64,000 bases of DNA from Pseudomonas sp. RIT-PI-r (GTDB lineage Bacteria > Pseudomonadota > Gammaproteobacteria > Pseudomonadales > Pseudomonadaceae): contig NZ_LIGE01000015.1 in assembly GCF_001297015.1 (NCBI RefSeq), forward strand, positions 98,684-162,683, written 5' to 3'. The notes beneath the pieces are model-generated. The model ran no database searches. It saw only the letters and a program-made list of their open reading frames with translations, and was not told where the DNA came from. How positions within the stretch are numbered: position 1 is the first letter of the stretch; each line of letters begins with the position of its first letter. The translations under genes and the position numbers were made by a program. Positions 17,172 to 26,527 of this stretch are shown here, piece by piece.

Positions 17172-17592
17172 ACTTGAGCCGCACGCGCAGGCGTCGATGC
17201 ACATCGGCGACCTGCGAATCTCGCGGTACGCAGATCGACCTGACCCGCCATTCCCCGCGCAAACGAAAGCGCAACACCACAATCAACGGCAGCGCCAGGC
17301 TGTCCGGCCTCAATTGCACGGTTTGCCAGCCATTGGCTTGATTCCACAGTTGCCAGCCATCGGCATCGCGGCGCAATCCGCAAAAAGCCATTCGGTGAGT
17401 CAGCAAAATCTGCCGTGGCAACGTCCAAAACCCATGAAGCAGACAGGCAAAAGCCCCGAGCAGGCTGGCCCAGAGTGGAATCGAAAGCAGAAACAAAGCA
17501 CCCAGTGCGAACGCCTGGGCCAGCAGATACGCCGCCAGCAACTGCCCAGAGGCATGCCAGCGGCATTCGAACGTATTACTTGGGCTGGACAC
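17140..17592 (-). CDS. ygfX: YgfX family membrane protein
   Basis: 150 residues with two adjacent transmembrane helices near residues 15-58 ([19 protein letters not shown], then [16 protein letters not shown]) and a basic C-terminal part, the YgfX layout. The E. coli homologue is linked with SdhE (YgfY). The start is a GTG at 17592 inside the end of sdhE, a 17-bp overlap that implies translational coupling. Confidence 0.8.
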   Translation of the reverse strand: MSSPSNTFECRWHASGQLLAAYLLAQAFALGALFLLSIPLWASLLGAFACLLHGFWTLPRQILLTHRMAFCGLRRDADGWQLWNQANGWQTVQLRPDSLALPLIVVLRFRLRGEWRVRSICVPRDSQVADVHRRLRVRLKFSRRRWAAPE

Positions 17593-17830
17593 GGTCCAGA
17601 ATCATGCGAACCATGCGCTGCAACTCCGGGTCTTCAGACTCGCTGCGCTCCATGAACCAGCCGAACATGTCCTGATCCTCGCACGTCAGCAGACGGACAT
17701 ACAGATCGCGATCCACCTGGTTCAACGTCGCGTAAACCTCCTGCACGAACGGCACCAGCAACACGTCAAGTTCAAGCATGCCGCGACGGCTGTGCCAAAA
17801 CAGGCGATTCAGTTCAACTTGTTCGACCAT
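17576..17830 (-). CDS. sdhE: FAD assembly factor SdhE
   Basis: Assists covalent attachment of FAD to succinate dehydrogenase subunit A. From the ATG at 17830 it is 84 residues, the normal family size, with the essential RGxxE motif at residues 16-20 (RRGMLELD). AGGAGGG lies just upstream. It overlaps ygfX by 17 bp and is divergent from ygfZ, the same neighbourhood found in other gammaproteobacteria. Confidence 0.93.
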   Translation of the reverse strand: MVEQVELNRLFWHSRRGMLELDVLLVPFVQEVYATLNQVDRDLYVRLLTCEDQDMFGWFMERSESEDPELQRMVRMILDRVQPK

Positions 17831-17980
17831 GGAGCCCTCCTCAAATTTGCCGGCAAGTATACAGCCCCGGCGCAGGTCGCACAGTCGGCTTTGGTCGGGC
17901 ACCACCGATCCTTTATCAACTACCCATTTCAACCATGCACCCTTATGATGTGCCCCAGTCTATTTACCCTGCGATGACCC

Positions 17981-18922
17981 ATGGCCGATTCTGCTTTTTT
18001 CTGCACCCTGTCTCATGAAGGCGTTCTTGCGGTTCGCGGCTCGGATGCCGGGAAATTCCTGCAAGGCCAGTTGACCTGCAACCTCAATTATCTGAGTGAC
18101 ACAAAGGCCAGCCTTGGCGCGCGCTGCACGCAGAAAGGCCGGATGCAGTCGAGTTTCCGCATTCTGCTCGAAGGTGACGGCGTGGTGCTGGCGATGGCCA
18201 GCGAGTTGCTGGAACCACAATTGGCGGACCTGAAAAAATACGCAGTCTTCTCCAAATCGAAACTGACCGACGAAAGTGCTGCCTGGATGCGCTTTGGTCT
18301 GGTGCAAGGCGATGCCGCCCTGAGCTGCCTCGGCCTGGATTTGCCGGTCGATACCGACAGCGTCGTGCGCCATGAAGGTCTGATCGCCATTCGTGTCTCG
18401 CCAGATCGCGCCGAACTCTGGGTGCCTGCCGATCAGGCAGACGCCATCAAATCCAGACTCGCCGTAACACTGCCGGAAGGCGAACTGAACCAATGGCTGC
18501 TGGGCCAGATCCGCGCCGGTATCGGTCAGGTCATGCCGAGCACCCGCGAACTGTTCATCCCACAGATGCTCAACCTGCAAGCCGTTGGCGGCGTGAGCTT
18601 CAAGAAAGGCTGCTACACCGGCCAGGAAATCGTCGCGCGCATGCAGTACCTGGGCAAACTCAAGCGTCGTTTGTATCGCTTGAGCCTCGACACGGCTGAT
18701 TTGCCGGAGCCCGGCACACCATTGTTCGCGCCGAGCCACAACAGCTCGATCGGCGAAGTGGTCCTGGCCGCCAACGCCGGTCAAAACATTGAACTCCTGG
18801 CGGTGCTGCAGGCCGAAGCTGCCGAATCGGGCGATCTGCACGTGGGTTCCCTCGAAGGCCCGGCGCTGCACTTGCTCGACCTGCCTTACGCACTGGATCG
18901 CGACCGCGAAATCCAGCGCTGA
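17981..18922 (+). CDS. ygfZ: Folate-binding protein YgfZ
   Basis: GcvT-like folate-dependent protein that supports Fe-S enzymes such as MiaB. The 313 residues contain the diagnostic K-G-C-Y-T-G-Q-E motif (FKKGCYTGQEIVAR, about residue 207-220) with its conserved cysteine. It is divergent from sdhE and followed 35 bp later by an HDOD gene. Confidence 0.92.
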   Translation: MADSAFFCTLSHEGVLAVRGSDAGKFLQGQLTCNLNYLSDTKASLGARCTQKGRMQSSFRILLEGDGVVLAMASELLEPQLADLKKYAVFSKSKLTDESAAWMRFGLVQGDAALSCLGLDLPVDTDSVVRHEGLIAIRVSPDRAELWVPADQADAIKSRLAVTLPEGELNQWLLGQIRAGIGQVMPSTRELFIPQMLNLQAVGGVSFKKGCYTGQEIVARMQYLGKLKRRLYRLSLDTADLPEPGTPLFAPSHNSSIGEVVLAANAGQNIELLAVLQAEAAESGDLHVGSLEGPALHLLDLPYALDRDREIQR

Positions 18923-18957
18923 TCGCAGCATTTGTTGCAACACCCTAGAGAGTCCAA

Positions 18958-19779
18958 ATGAGCGAACTGGCGGAAAAAGTCCAACAGGATTTGGTTGAGG
19001 CCATCGATAACGATGACCTGGTTCTGCCCACGTTGCCGGAAGTGGCCCTGCAGATTCGCAAGGCCGCTGAAGACCCGGAAATCAGCGTCAGCGACCTGAG
19101 CAAAGTGATCGGCCGGGACACGGCGTTATCGGCGCGCCTGATCAAAGTGGTCAACAGCCCGCTGCTGCGCGCCGCCCAGGAAGTTACCGACCTGCACACG
19201 GCCATCACCCGGCTGGGCATCAACTACAGCAGCAACCTGGCGATCGGTCTGGTGATGGAGCAGATTTTCCACGCCCGCTCCGAAGTGGTCGAACAGAAGA
19301 TGCGCGAAGTCTGGCGCAAGAGCCTGGAAATTGCCGGGGTCAGTTATGCGCTGTGCCGCCGCTACACGCAGCTCAAACCCGATCAGGCAGCACTCGGCGG
19401 GCTGGTGCACCAGATCGGCGTGTTGCCGATTCTGACCTACGCAGAAGATCACTATGAGCTGCTGTCAGACCCGGTCAGCCTCAACCATGTGATCGATCAC
19501 ATTCATCCGTTGCTGGGCGACAAGCTCCTGCGCGTCTGGGAGTTTCCGGAACGTCTGGTGGAATTGCCGGGGCGCTATCAGGACTTCAAGCGCGACTCGA
19601 CGGCCATTGATTACGTCGATCTGGTGCAGGTGGCGAGCCTGTATTGCCACAAGGACACTGATCATCCGTTTGCGCGGATCGATCCAATGACAGTTCCGGC
19701 GTTCCGCAAGCTTGGGATCGATCAGGAGAACAAAGCGCTGTGTGAAGATCTGGAAGAGTCGCGGACGATGTTTTACTGA
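18958..19779 (+). CDS. HDOD-domain protein
   Basis: 273 residues dominated by an HDOD domain (about 20-215): LPTLPEVALQIRKAAEDPEI, VSDLSKVIGRDTALSARLIK and LHTAITRLG are typical. HDOD is a relative of the HD phosphohydrolase fold that has lost the catalytic metal residues and usually acts in signalling. The specific partner is unknown. It is likely cotranscribed with ygfZ. Confidence 0.88.
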   Translation: MSELAEKVQQDLVEAIDNDDLVLPTLPEVALQIRKAAEDPEISVSDLSKVIGRDTALSARLIKVVNSPLLRAAQEVTDLHTAITRLGINYSSNLAIGLVMEQIFHARSEVVEQKMREVWRKSLEIAGVSYALCRRYTQLKPDQAALGGLVHQIGVLPILTYAEDHYELLSDPVSLNHVIDHIHPLLGDKLLRVWEFPERLVELPGRYQDFKRDSTAIDYVDLVQVASLYCHKDTDHPFARIDPMTVPAFRKLGIDQENKALCEDLEESRTMFY

Positions 19780-19798
19780 TTCGAGACCTTATTGTGGC

Positions 19799-19864
19799 CA
19801 TCGCGAGCAGGCTCACTCCTACAGGAGAACGTGTTCCAGTGTAGGAGTGAGCCTGCTCGCGATG
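19799..19864. repeat. Inverted REP pair (CGCGAGCAGGCTCACTCCTACA type)
   Basis: Two head-to-head copies of CATCGCGAGCAGGCTCACTC... separated by about 15 bp. This is the most frequent REP type in the window and lies between the convergent HDOD and tctE genes. Confidence 0.9.
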
Positions 19865-19886
19865 AGGCCAACAAAAACACTGCAAG

Positions 19887-21272
19887 TCACCCGGCAATAA
19901 AACTGACCCGCACCTTCAACCCCGCCTGCTCGCCATCATGCAGACTGATCTGCGCCAGATGCGCCCGGCAAATCTCACCGACAATCGCCAATCCCAGCCC
20001 CGAACCCGCGACCTGCTGATTACGCCGGTAGAACCGTTCGAACACCCGATCGCGCTCTTCCAGCGGAATCCCCGGCCCGTCATCTTCGACCTCAAGCACC
20101 GCCGGCGCCGTCACGCGTAAAATCACATTGCCGCCCGGTGGCGTGTGCGCCAGCGCGTTGTCCACCAGATTGCTCAGCAACTCGTTCAGCAACGTCGGCT
20201 CACCGCGCAGCCAGACGGGTTCGTCCGCCTCCAGCGCCAGCGCCACCCCGCGCTTGTGCGCCAACGGCGCCATGGCCATGCCCAATTCTCGGGCCAACTG
20301 ACTCAGATCGAGCAACTGCGCGCCACCCTCGGCGATCGCCCGGGCGCCGTTTTCGACTCGCGCCAGCGACAGCAACTGATTGGCCAGATGGGTCAGGCGA
20401 TCAGTGCTTTGTGCCGAAGACTCCAGCGTCGAGCGCCAGACTTCGGCATCGTTGGAGCGCAGGCCCAACTCAAGCCGCGCCTTCAGCGCTGCCAAAGGCG
20501 TACGCAACTCATGGGCCGCATCGGCAATGAACTGCGCCTGCCGTTCGAACTGCCCGCGCAAGCGCTCGGTGAAATGATTGAGTCCACGGACCAACGGCCA
20601 CAGCTCATGCTGCACTTCAACCAATGGCAGCGGCCGCAAGTCGTCGGGCTGACGCTCTTCCACCGCTGTACGCAAGCGCTCCAACGGGCGCAAAGCCGCA
20701 CTGACCGCGAACCACACCAACAGCAACGCACCGATCGCCAACATACCCAATCGCAGCAAGGTATCGGCCGCCAGACTGCGCGCCATGCTTACCCGAGCCT
20801 CATCGGTTTCGGCGACGCGGATTTCCGCCATGCCGTTCATGTTCGGTTCGGTCACCGCCTTGAGCAGGCTGACCACACGCACGTTTTGCCCTTTGTAGGT
20901 GGCGTTGTAGAAGCGCGCCAACGCGGGATAACTGTCCGTGCGCGGCGTCCCCGGCGGCGGGCCGGGCAGGTTTTCGTAGCCGGAAATCAGCTTCTGATGG
21001 ATGTCATTGACCTGATAGTAAATCCGCCCGGCGCTGTCGTAAGCGAAGGTGTCGAGTGCGACGTAAGGCACATCGGCACTCAATGTGCCGTCACGTTGCG
21101 ACAGACCTGCAGCGATGGTCCGCGCCGAGGCCAGCAACGTGCGGTCATACGCAGTGTCGGCGGCTTCGCGACCATTCCAGTAAGCACTCAAACCACTGGC
21201 GAGCATCAACACCACCAGCAATAACGCGAGGTTCCACAGCAAGCGCCAGCGCAGGCTGCTGGGCTTATGCAT
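19887..21272 (-). CDS. tctE: Sensor histidine kinase TctE
   Basis: Inner-membrane kinase of the TctDE system that controls tricarboxylate uptake. The 461 residues have TM1 (about 10-30), a periplasmic sensor region (31-170), TM2 (172-192), HAMP, a HisKA domain with phospho-acceptor His254 (DAAHELRTPL) and a HATPase_c domain with VDNALAHTPPGG and DDGPGIP. It overlaps tctD by 8 bp. The target transporter operon opdH-tctCBA lies divergently on the other side of tctD. Confidence 0.92.
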   Translation of the reverse strand: MHKPSSLRWRLLWNLALLLVVLMLASGLSAYWNGREAADTAYDRTLLASARTIAAGLSQRDGTLSADVPYVALDTFAYDSAGRIYYQVNDIHQKLISGYENLPGPPPGTPRTDSYPALARFYNATYKGQNVRVVSLLKAVTEPNMNGMAEIRVAETDEARVSMARSLAADTLLRLGMLAIGALLLVWFAVSAALRPLERLRTAVEERQPDDLRPLPLVEVQHELWPLVRGLNHFTERLRGQFERQAQFIADAAHELRTPLAALKARLELGLRSNDAEVWRSTLESSAQSTDRLTHLANQLLSLARVENGARAIAEGGAQLLDLSQLARELGMAMAPLAHKRGVALALEADEPVWLRGEPTLLNELLSNLVDNALAHTPPGGNVILRVTAPAVLEVEDDGPGIPLEERDRVFERFYRRNQQVAGSGLGLAIVGEICRAHLAQISLHDGEQAGLKVRVSFIAG

Positions 21273-21936
21273 CGCGGCTTTCCAGCAGGTAACCGAGGCC
21301 GCGGAAGGTCACGATCGCCACTGGTTGACCGTCGAGTTTCTTGCGCAAGCGATGCACGTAGATTTCGATGGCGTCGGGACTGGCCTCTTCGTCGAGGCCA
21401 AACACCTGCGCGGCCAATTGTTCCTTGCTCATCACCCGTCCTGGCCGGGCGATCAGCGCTTCCAGCACCGCTTGCTCGCGTGAGGTCAACGTCAGTAATT
21501 CTTCGCCGAGGGTGAAGCGTCGGGTATCGAGGTCATAGGCGAGTACGCCACAGCGCTGCTGACGCTCGCCGCCGAGCACGCTGCGACGCAACAGGGCTTT
21601 GACCCGCGCTTCCAGTTCCGTCAGTTCGAATGGTTTGGCGAGGTAATCATCGGCACCGAGATTGAGACCATGGACGCGATCCTTCACATCACTGCGCGCG
21701 GTGAGCATCAGCACCGGCAGATTTTTTCCTCGAGCGCGCAACCGCGCCAGCACTTCAAAACCGTCCATGCGCGGCAGGCCGACATCGAGAATCGCCACGG
21801 CGTATTCCTCGCTGCTCAAGGCCAGGTCGGCGGCTACGCCATCGTGCAACACATCCACGGTCAGACCGGTGCTCTTGAGCGCCTGGGCGACGCTTTCGGC
21901 CAGTTGCAGATGGTCTTCGACGAGCAGAACACGCAT
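21265..21936 (-). CDS. tctD: Response regulator TctD (OmpR/PhoB family)
   Basis: 223 residues: a receiver domain with phospho-acceptor Asp51 (AILDVGLPRMDGFE) and a winged-helix Trans_reg_C domain (about 125-220, EIYVHRLRKKLDGQ). Its likely targets are the three 11-bp direct repeats at 22024-22056 upstream of opdH. Confidence 0.93.
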   Translation of the reverse strand: MRVLLVEDHLQLAESVAQALKSTGLTVDVLHDGVAADLALSSEEYAVAILDVGLPRMDGFEVLARLRARGKNLPVLMLTARSDVKDRVHGLNLGADDYLAKPFELTELEARVKALLRRSVLGGERQQRCGVLAYDLDTRRFTLGEELLTLTSREQAVLEALIARPGRVMSKEQLAAQVFGLDEEASPDAIEIYVHRLRKKLDGQPVAIVTFRGLGYLLESRDA

Positions 21937-22023
21937 GGATTTTTACCTCGTTCAGGGATGGCCGACGCCACGCTTTGCCGCGGAGTTTACAGCCGCAACC
22001 GCCGCTGTGAAGCCCGAAAACCG

Positions 22024-22056
22024 TGAAAGTCAGCTGAAAGGTTAGTGAAAGGTTAG
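22024..22056 (+). promoter_or_regulatory. Tandem 11-bp direct repeats, likely TctD operator
   Basis: TGAAAGGTTAG occurs twice back to back (22035-22045, 22046-22056) and a degenerate copy TGAAAGTCAGC directly precedes it (22024-22034). Direct repeats with about one helical turn of spacing are typical of OmpR-family sites. They lie in the tctD-opdH divergent gap, 117 bp before opdH. Confidence 0.6.
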
Positions 22057-22172
22057 CCGGTTAGAGTCGGCCCACGGACAGTCCCGACTGCCGTCGCTGC
22101 TGCCACACAGCGCTACGAAAAACGCCACGAAGCGTTTTCGACCAATAAGAACAATAAACGGAGTACACCCGC

Positions 22173-23465
22173 ATGCTGTCCATGCAGCCTCAGGCTTCCA
22201 CGCCTGTCCGCCCTTCCCGTTTCAGCCACACCGCCCTCGCCAGTGCCGCCGCCCTTGCCGGTTTTTCACCGCTGAGTTTTGCCGACTTCATTGAAGACAG
22301 CAGCGCCACCTTCGAAACCCGCAACATGTATTTCAACCGCGACTTTCGCGATGGCACCAGCGCGCAGCAATCCAAGCGTGACGAATGGGCCCAGGGTTTC
22401 ATGCTCAATCTGCAATCGGGTTACACCGACGGCACCGTGGGGTTCGGTGTCGATGCGTTGGGCATGCTCGGCGTCAAGCTTGATTCGAGTCCGGACCGCA
22501 CCGGCACCGGCCTGCTGCCAACCCACGACGACGGGCGCGCGGCGGATGAGTACTCCAAAGTCGGCCTGACCGGCAAAGTGAAAATATCTGCCACAGAACT
22601 TAAAATAGGCAGCCTGATTCCTGAACTGCCGATCCTCAAACCCAACGACGGGCGCATCCTGCCGCGGACCTTTGAAGGCGGTTTGCTGACCTCCAAAGAG
22701 ATCAAGAACCTGACCTTCACCGGTGGTCGACTGGAGAAAGCCAAGGATCGCGACAGCACCGATTTCGAGGACATCGCCCTCAACAACAAGAACAGCCGTT
22801 TCGCTGGCACCGCCGCCGGCAAGCACTTCGATTTTGGCGGCGTCGACTACAAGTTCACCGACAAGATCACCGGCAGTTACCACTTCGCCCAACTCGACGA
22901 AGTCTACAACCAGCACTTCTTCGGCCTGGTCGCCTCGCGGCCGATGGGCCCGGGCACGTTTGCCACCGATCTGCGTTTTGCCGTCAGCGATGACCAAGGC
23001 GCAGCCCGTGGCGGCGAGATCGACAACCGCTCGCTCAACGGTCTGGTCAGCTACGCGCTGAGCGGGCACAAGTTCAGCGCCGGTTATCAGCACATGTCTG
23101 GCGACAGCGCTTTCCCTTACGTCGATGGCAGCGACCCGTATCTGGTCAACTTCGTGCAGATTAACGACTTCGCCGGCGCCGAAGAACGCTCCTGGCAGGC
23201 TCGCTACGACTTCGACTTCGCCAAACTCGGCATTCCAGGCCTGAGCTTCATGAGTCGTTACCTGAGCGGTGACAACATCAAGCTCAAGAACGGTGAAGAA
23301 GGCAAAGAGTGGGAACGCAACACCGAGATCAAATATGTAGTACAAAGCGGCGCCTTGAAGGATGTCGCCGTGCGTTTGCGTAATGCCACTTACCGCTCCA
23401 ATTACTCGGCTCGCGATGCAGACGAAGTGCGTTTGCTGGTGAGCTACAGCGTTGCCCTTTGGTAA
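22173..23465 (+). CDS. opdH: OprD-family porin OpdH
   Basis: Outer-membrane porin for tricarboxylates such as cis-aconitate and citrate. 430 residues: a signal peptide (about 37 residues, cleavage near LSFA), then the 18-strand OprD barrel with alternating aromatic and polar residues and the C-terminal VSYSVALW ending in an aromatic residue. It is the first gene of the opdH-tctCBA operon, which supports OpdH over other OprD paralogues. Confidence 0.9.
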   Translation: MLSMQPQASTPVRPSRFSHTALASAAALAGFSPLSFADFIEDSSATFETRNMYFNRDFRDGTSAQQSKRDEWAQGFMLNLQSGYTDGTVGFGVDALGMLGVKLDSSPDRTGTGLLPTHDDGRAADEYSKVGLTGKVKISATELKIGSLIPELPILKPNDGRILPRTFEGGLLTSKEIKNLTFTGGRLEKAKDRDSTDFEDIALNNKNSRFAGTAAGKHFDFGGVDYKFTDKITGSYHFAQLDEVYNQHFFGLVASRPMGPGTFATDLRFAVSDDQGAARGGEIDNRSLNGLVSYALSGHKFSAGYQHMSGDSAFPYVDGSDPYLVNFVQINDFAGAEERSWQARYDFDFAKLGIPGLSFMSRYLSGDNIKLKNGEEGKEWERNTEIKYVVQSGALKDVAVRLRNATYRSNYSARDADEVRLLVSYSVALW

Positions 23466-23518
23466 ATGCCCGTAAGTGAAAAACACGTCGAATAACAACA
23501 ATGCCCGTGGAGAATCGA

Positions 23519-24496
23519 ATGAACCTGTCACTGCGTAAAGTTGCACTGGCCGCCAGTTGCATCCTGTTTGCCGGCCAACTGATGGCTGAACCGAAACGTC
23601 CGGAATGTATCGCCCCGGCGTCCCCCGGCGGTGGTTTCGACCTGACCTGCAAACTGGTGCAGAGCGCACTGGTCAACCAGAAGCTGCTGAGCAAACCGAT
23701 GCGCGTCACCTACATGCCCGGCGGTGTCGGCGCGGTAGCCTACAACGCCGTGGTCGCGCAGCGCCCTGCCGATGCCGGCACGCTGGTCGCATGGTCGAGC
23801 GGTTCGTTGCTGAACCTGGCCCAAGGCAAGTTCGGTCGCTTCGATGAAACCAACGTGCGCTGGCTGGCGGCGGTCGGCACCAGCTACGGCGCCATCGCGG
23901 TGAAAAGCGATTCGCCCTACAAGACCCTCGACGATCTCGTTCAAGCGCTGAAGAAAGATCCAAGCTCGGTGGTGATCGGTTCCGGCGGCACCGTCGGCAG
24001 CCAGGACTGGATGCAAACCGCACTGATCGCCAAGGCTGCCGGGATCAACCCGCGTGACCTGCGTTACGTCGCCCTCGAAGGCGGCGGCGAAATCGCCACC
24101 GCCCTGCTCGGTGGCCACATCCAGGTCGGCAGTACCGACATCTCCGACTCCATGCCGCACATCCAGAGCGGTGACATGCGTCTGCTCGCGGTGTTCGCCG
24201 ACAAGCGTCTCGACGAGCCGGAAATGAAAGACATTCCGACCGCTCGCGAGCAAGGCTACGACATCGTCTGGCCGGTGGTTCGCGGTTTCTACCTCGGGCC
24301 AAAAGTCAGCGATGAAGACTACGCCTGGTGGAAAGACTCGTTCGACAAACTGCTGGCCTCCGATGAGTTCGCCAAGCTGCGCGATCAGCGTGAACTGTTC
24401 CCGTTCGCCATGACCGGCCCGGAACTGGACACCTACGTGAAGAAGCAGGTCGCGGACTACAAAGTGCTGGCCAAAGAGTTCGGCCTGATCCAGTGA
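23519..24496 (+). CDS. tctC: Periplasmic tricarboxylate-binding protein TctC
   Basis: Extracytoplasmic solute receptor of the tripartite tricarboxylate transporter (TTT). The ATG at 23519 follows GTGGAGAA; an ATG at 23501 is in frame but less likely. 325 residues with a signal peptide ending LMAEPK and the TctC/Bug fold (APASPGGGFD, MPGGVGAVAYN). It delivers citrate-like ligands to TctAB. Confidence 0.93.
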   Translation: MNLSLRKVALAASCILFAGQLMAEPKRPECIAPASPGGGFDLTCKLVQSALVNQKLLSKPMRVTYMPGGVGAVAYNAVVAQRPADAGTLVAWSSGSLLNLAQGKFGRFDETNVRWLAAVGTSYGAIAVKSDSPYKTLDDLVQALKKDPSSVVIGSGGTVGSQDWMQTALIAKAAGINPRDLRYVALEGGGEIATALLGGHIQVGSTDISDSMPHIQSGDMRLLAVFADKRLDEPEMKDIPTAREQGYDIVWPVVRGFYLGPKVSDEDYAWWKDSFDKLLASDEFAKLRDQRELFPFAMTGPELDTYVKKQVADYKVLAKEFGLIQ

Positions 24497-24552
24497 TCGT
24501 CTCTGTCTAGCGGCTGCGTTCCCGGTTACGGGGACGCGGCACAGGAGCTCCC

Positions 24553-25011
24553 ATGCTTATTCAACGCATTTTCGCCTCCGTGCTGTTGCTGGTTTGCGCC
24601 GGTCTGGCACTGATGGCGTGGCCGTACCAAGCGGCTTTTTCCTACGAACCGGTGGGCCCGCGCGCCTTCCCTCTGCTGATGCTCGGCCTGATGGGCGCGG
24701 CGCTGCTGTACATGGTGTTCCGCCCGGCGCCGATCAAACACAGTGAAGACGAGCCGCCACTGGATCGCGAAACCCTGACCAAGATTGCTATCTGCGTCGC
24801 ACTGCTGCTGGTGTTCGCCGGCCTCTTCGAACCGCTGGGTTTCATCCTCAGCAGCATCCTCATCGGCATTCCGATGGCGCGTCTGTATGGCGGTCGCTGG
24901 ATGCCGAGCATCGTGGTGACCACGCTGATGGCCATTGGTCTGTACCTGCTGTTCGACCGCGTGATGGAAGTCCCGCTGCCCCTTGGCCTGCTCGACGTGC
25001 TGGAGAACTGA
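24553..25011 (+). CDS. tctB: Tripartite tricarboxylate transporter small subunit TctB
   Basis: 152 residues with four predicted transmembrane helices (first at 5-22, others at about 38-53, 78-108 and 115-142), as expected for TctB. It ends 1 bp before the tctA start, so the two are coupled. It pairs with TctA to form the membrane part of the carrier. Confidence 0.9.
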   Translation: MLIQRIFASVLLLVCAGLALMAWPYQAAFSYEPVGPRAFPLLMLGLMGAALLYMVFRPAPIKHSEDEPPLDRETLTKIAICVALLLVFAGLFEPLGFILSSILIGIPMARLYGGRWMPSIVVTTLMAIGLYLLFDRVMEVPLPLGLLDVLEN

Positions 25012-25012
25012 T

Positions 25013-26527
25013 ATGGATACCCTCGGTTATTTGGGTCAAGGCTTCGGCGTCGCGCTGAGCCCGTACAACCTGGTCACGGCTCTGACCGGCACGCTGATCG
25101 GCACCGTCGTCGGCCTGCTCCCGGGCCTCGGCCCGATCAATGGCGTGGCGTTGTTGATCCCGATCGCATTCGCTCTCGGCCTGCCGCCGGAATCGGCGTT
25201 GATTCTGCTCGCGGCGGTGTATCTGGGCTGCGAATACGGCGGTCGGATCAGCTCGATCCTGCTGAACATTCCGGGCGAAGCATCGACCGTGATGACCACC
25301 CTCGACGGTTACCCGATGGCCCGTAAAGGTATGGCCGGTGTGGCGCTGTCGCTGTCGGCGTGGAGTTCTTTCATCGGCGCGTTTATCGCCACCTGCGGCA
25401 TGGTGCTGTTCGCCCCGCTGCTGGCGAAATGGGCGATTGCTTTCGGGCCGGCGGAATACTTCGTGCTGATGGTGTTTGCGATTGTCTGCCTCGGCGGCAT
25501 GGCCGGGGATCGACCGTTGAAGACGTTTATCGCGGCGTTGATCGGCCTGTTCCTGTCGAGCGTCGGCATTGACGCCAACAGCGGCGTTTACCGCTTTACC
25601 GGCGACAACATCCACCTGACTGATGGCATTCAATTCGTTGTGCTGGTGCTCGGTCTGTTCTCGGTCAGTGAGATTCTGTTGCTGCTGGAGAAAACCCATC
25701 GCGGCCAGGAAGCGGTGAAAGCTACCGGGCGGATGATGTTCAACTTCAAGGAAGCGTCTTCGGTGTTCGTGGTGAACATCCGTTGCGGCCTGCTCGGATT
25801 CATCATGGGCGTCTTGCCGGGTGCCGGCGCGACGCTGGCCAGCGCCGTGGCTTACATGACCGAAAAACGCATCGCCGGTGCCAGCGGCAAATTCGGTCAG
25901 GGTGATGCCCGTGGCCTCGCCGCTCCGGAAACGGCCATCGGTGCTTCGGCCTGTGGTGCGTTGGTGCCAATGCTGACGCTGGGCGTGCCAGGTTCGGGCA
26001 CCACGGCGGTGATGATCGGCGCGCTGTCGCTGTACAACATCACCCCGGGCCCGCTGCTGTTCCAGCAACAACCGGACATCGTCTGGGGCCTGATCGCGTC
26101 GTTGTTCATCGCCAACATCATGCTGGTGATCCTCAACATTCCGATGATCCGCATCTTCACCCGCATCCTCGCCGTGCCGAACTGGGCGCTGGTGCCAGTG
26201 ATTGCGATCATCACCGGGATCGGCGTTTACGCGGTACACGCGACCACGTTCGACCTGTTCCTGATGGTCGGTATCGGCATCTTCGGTTACATCCTGCGCA
26301 AGCTCGACTTCCCGTTGTCGCCGGTATTGCTGGGCTTCATCCTCGGCGGTCTGATGGAGCAGAACCTGCGTCGTGCGCTGTCGATTTCCAACGGTGCGCT
26401 GGAAATCCTCTGGTCTAGCCCGATCACCTTCGGTGTCTGGGTGCTGACCGCGTTGATGCTGGCCTTCCCGCTGATTCGCATCTGGCGCAAACGTTCGGTC
26501 GCGCGTCGCGCCATTGCCGATGTTTGA
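25013..26527 (+). CDS. tctA: Tripartite tricarboxylate transporter large subunit TctA
   Basis: 504 residues from the ATG at 25013, with about a dozen membrane helices and the conserved TctA loops VGLLPGLGPINGVAL and MGVLPGAGATLAS, two related Gly-Pro motifs of the internal repeat. It is the sodium-coupled translocating subunit for tricarboxylates. It follows tctB directly and overlaps the next gene by 8 bp. Confidence 0.94.
   Translation: MDTLGYLGQGFGVALSPYNLVTALTGTLIGTVVGLLPGLGPINGVALLIPIAFALGLPPESALILLAAVYLGCEYGGRISSILLNIPGEASTVMTTLDGYPMARKGMAGVALSLSAWSSFIGAFIATCGMVLFAPLLAKWAIAFGPAEYFVLMVFAIVCLGGMAGDRPLKTFIAALIGLFLSSVGIDANSGVYRFTGDNIHLTDGIQFVVLVLGLFSVSEILLLLEKTHRGQEAVKATGRMMFNFKEASSVFVVNIRCGLLGFIMGVLPGAGATLASAVAYMTEKRIAGASGKFGQGDARGLAAPETAIGASACGALVPMLTLGVPGSGTTAVMIGALSLYNITPGPLLFQQQPDIVWGLIASLFIANIMLVILNIPMIRIFTRILAVPNWALVPVIAIITGIGVYAVHATTFDLFLMVGIGIFGYILRKLDFPLSPVLLGFILGGLMEQNLRRALSISNGALEILWSSPITFGVWVLTALMLAFPLIRIWRKRSVARRAIADV

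Noticed and set aside
19799..19864. CRISPR-like repeated units in REP regions
   Set aside because: The repeats are inverted pairs without regular spacers, and no cas genes are present.
22266..23669. 467-codon open frame antisense to opdH and tctC
   Set aside because: Same reason; it spans two real genes and their gap.
24860..26239. 459-codon His/Gln/Arg-rich frame antisense to tctA
   Set aside because: The composition is the expected reverse of a membrane protein gene; tctA is certain on the other strand.
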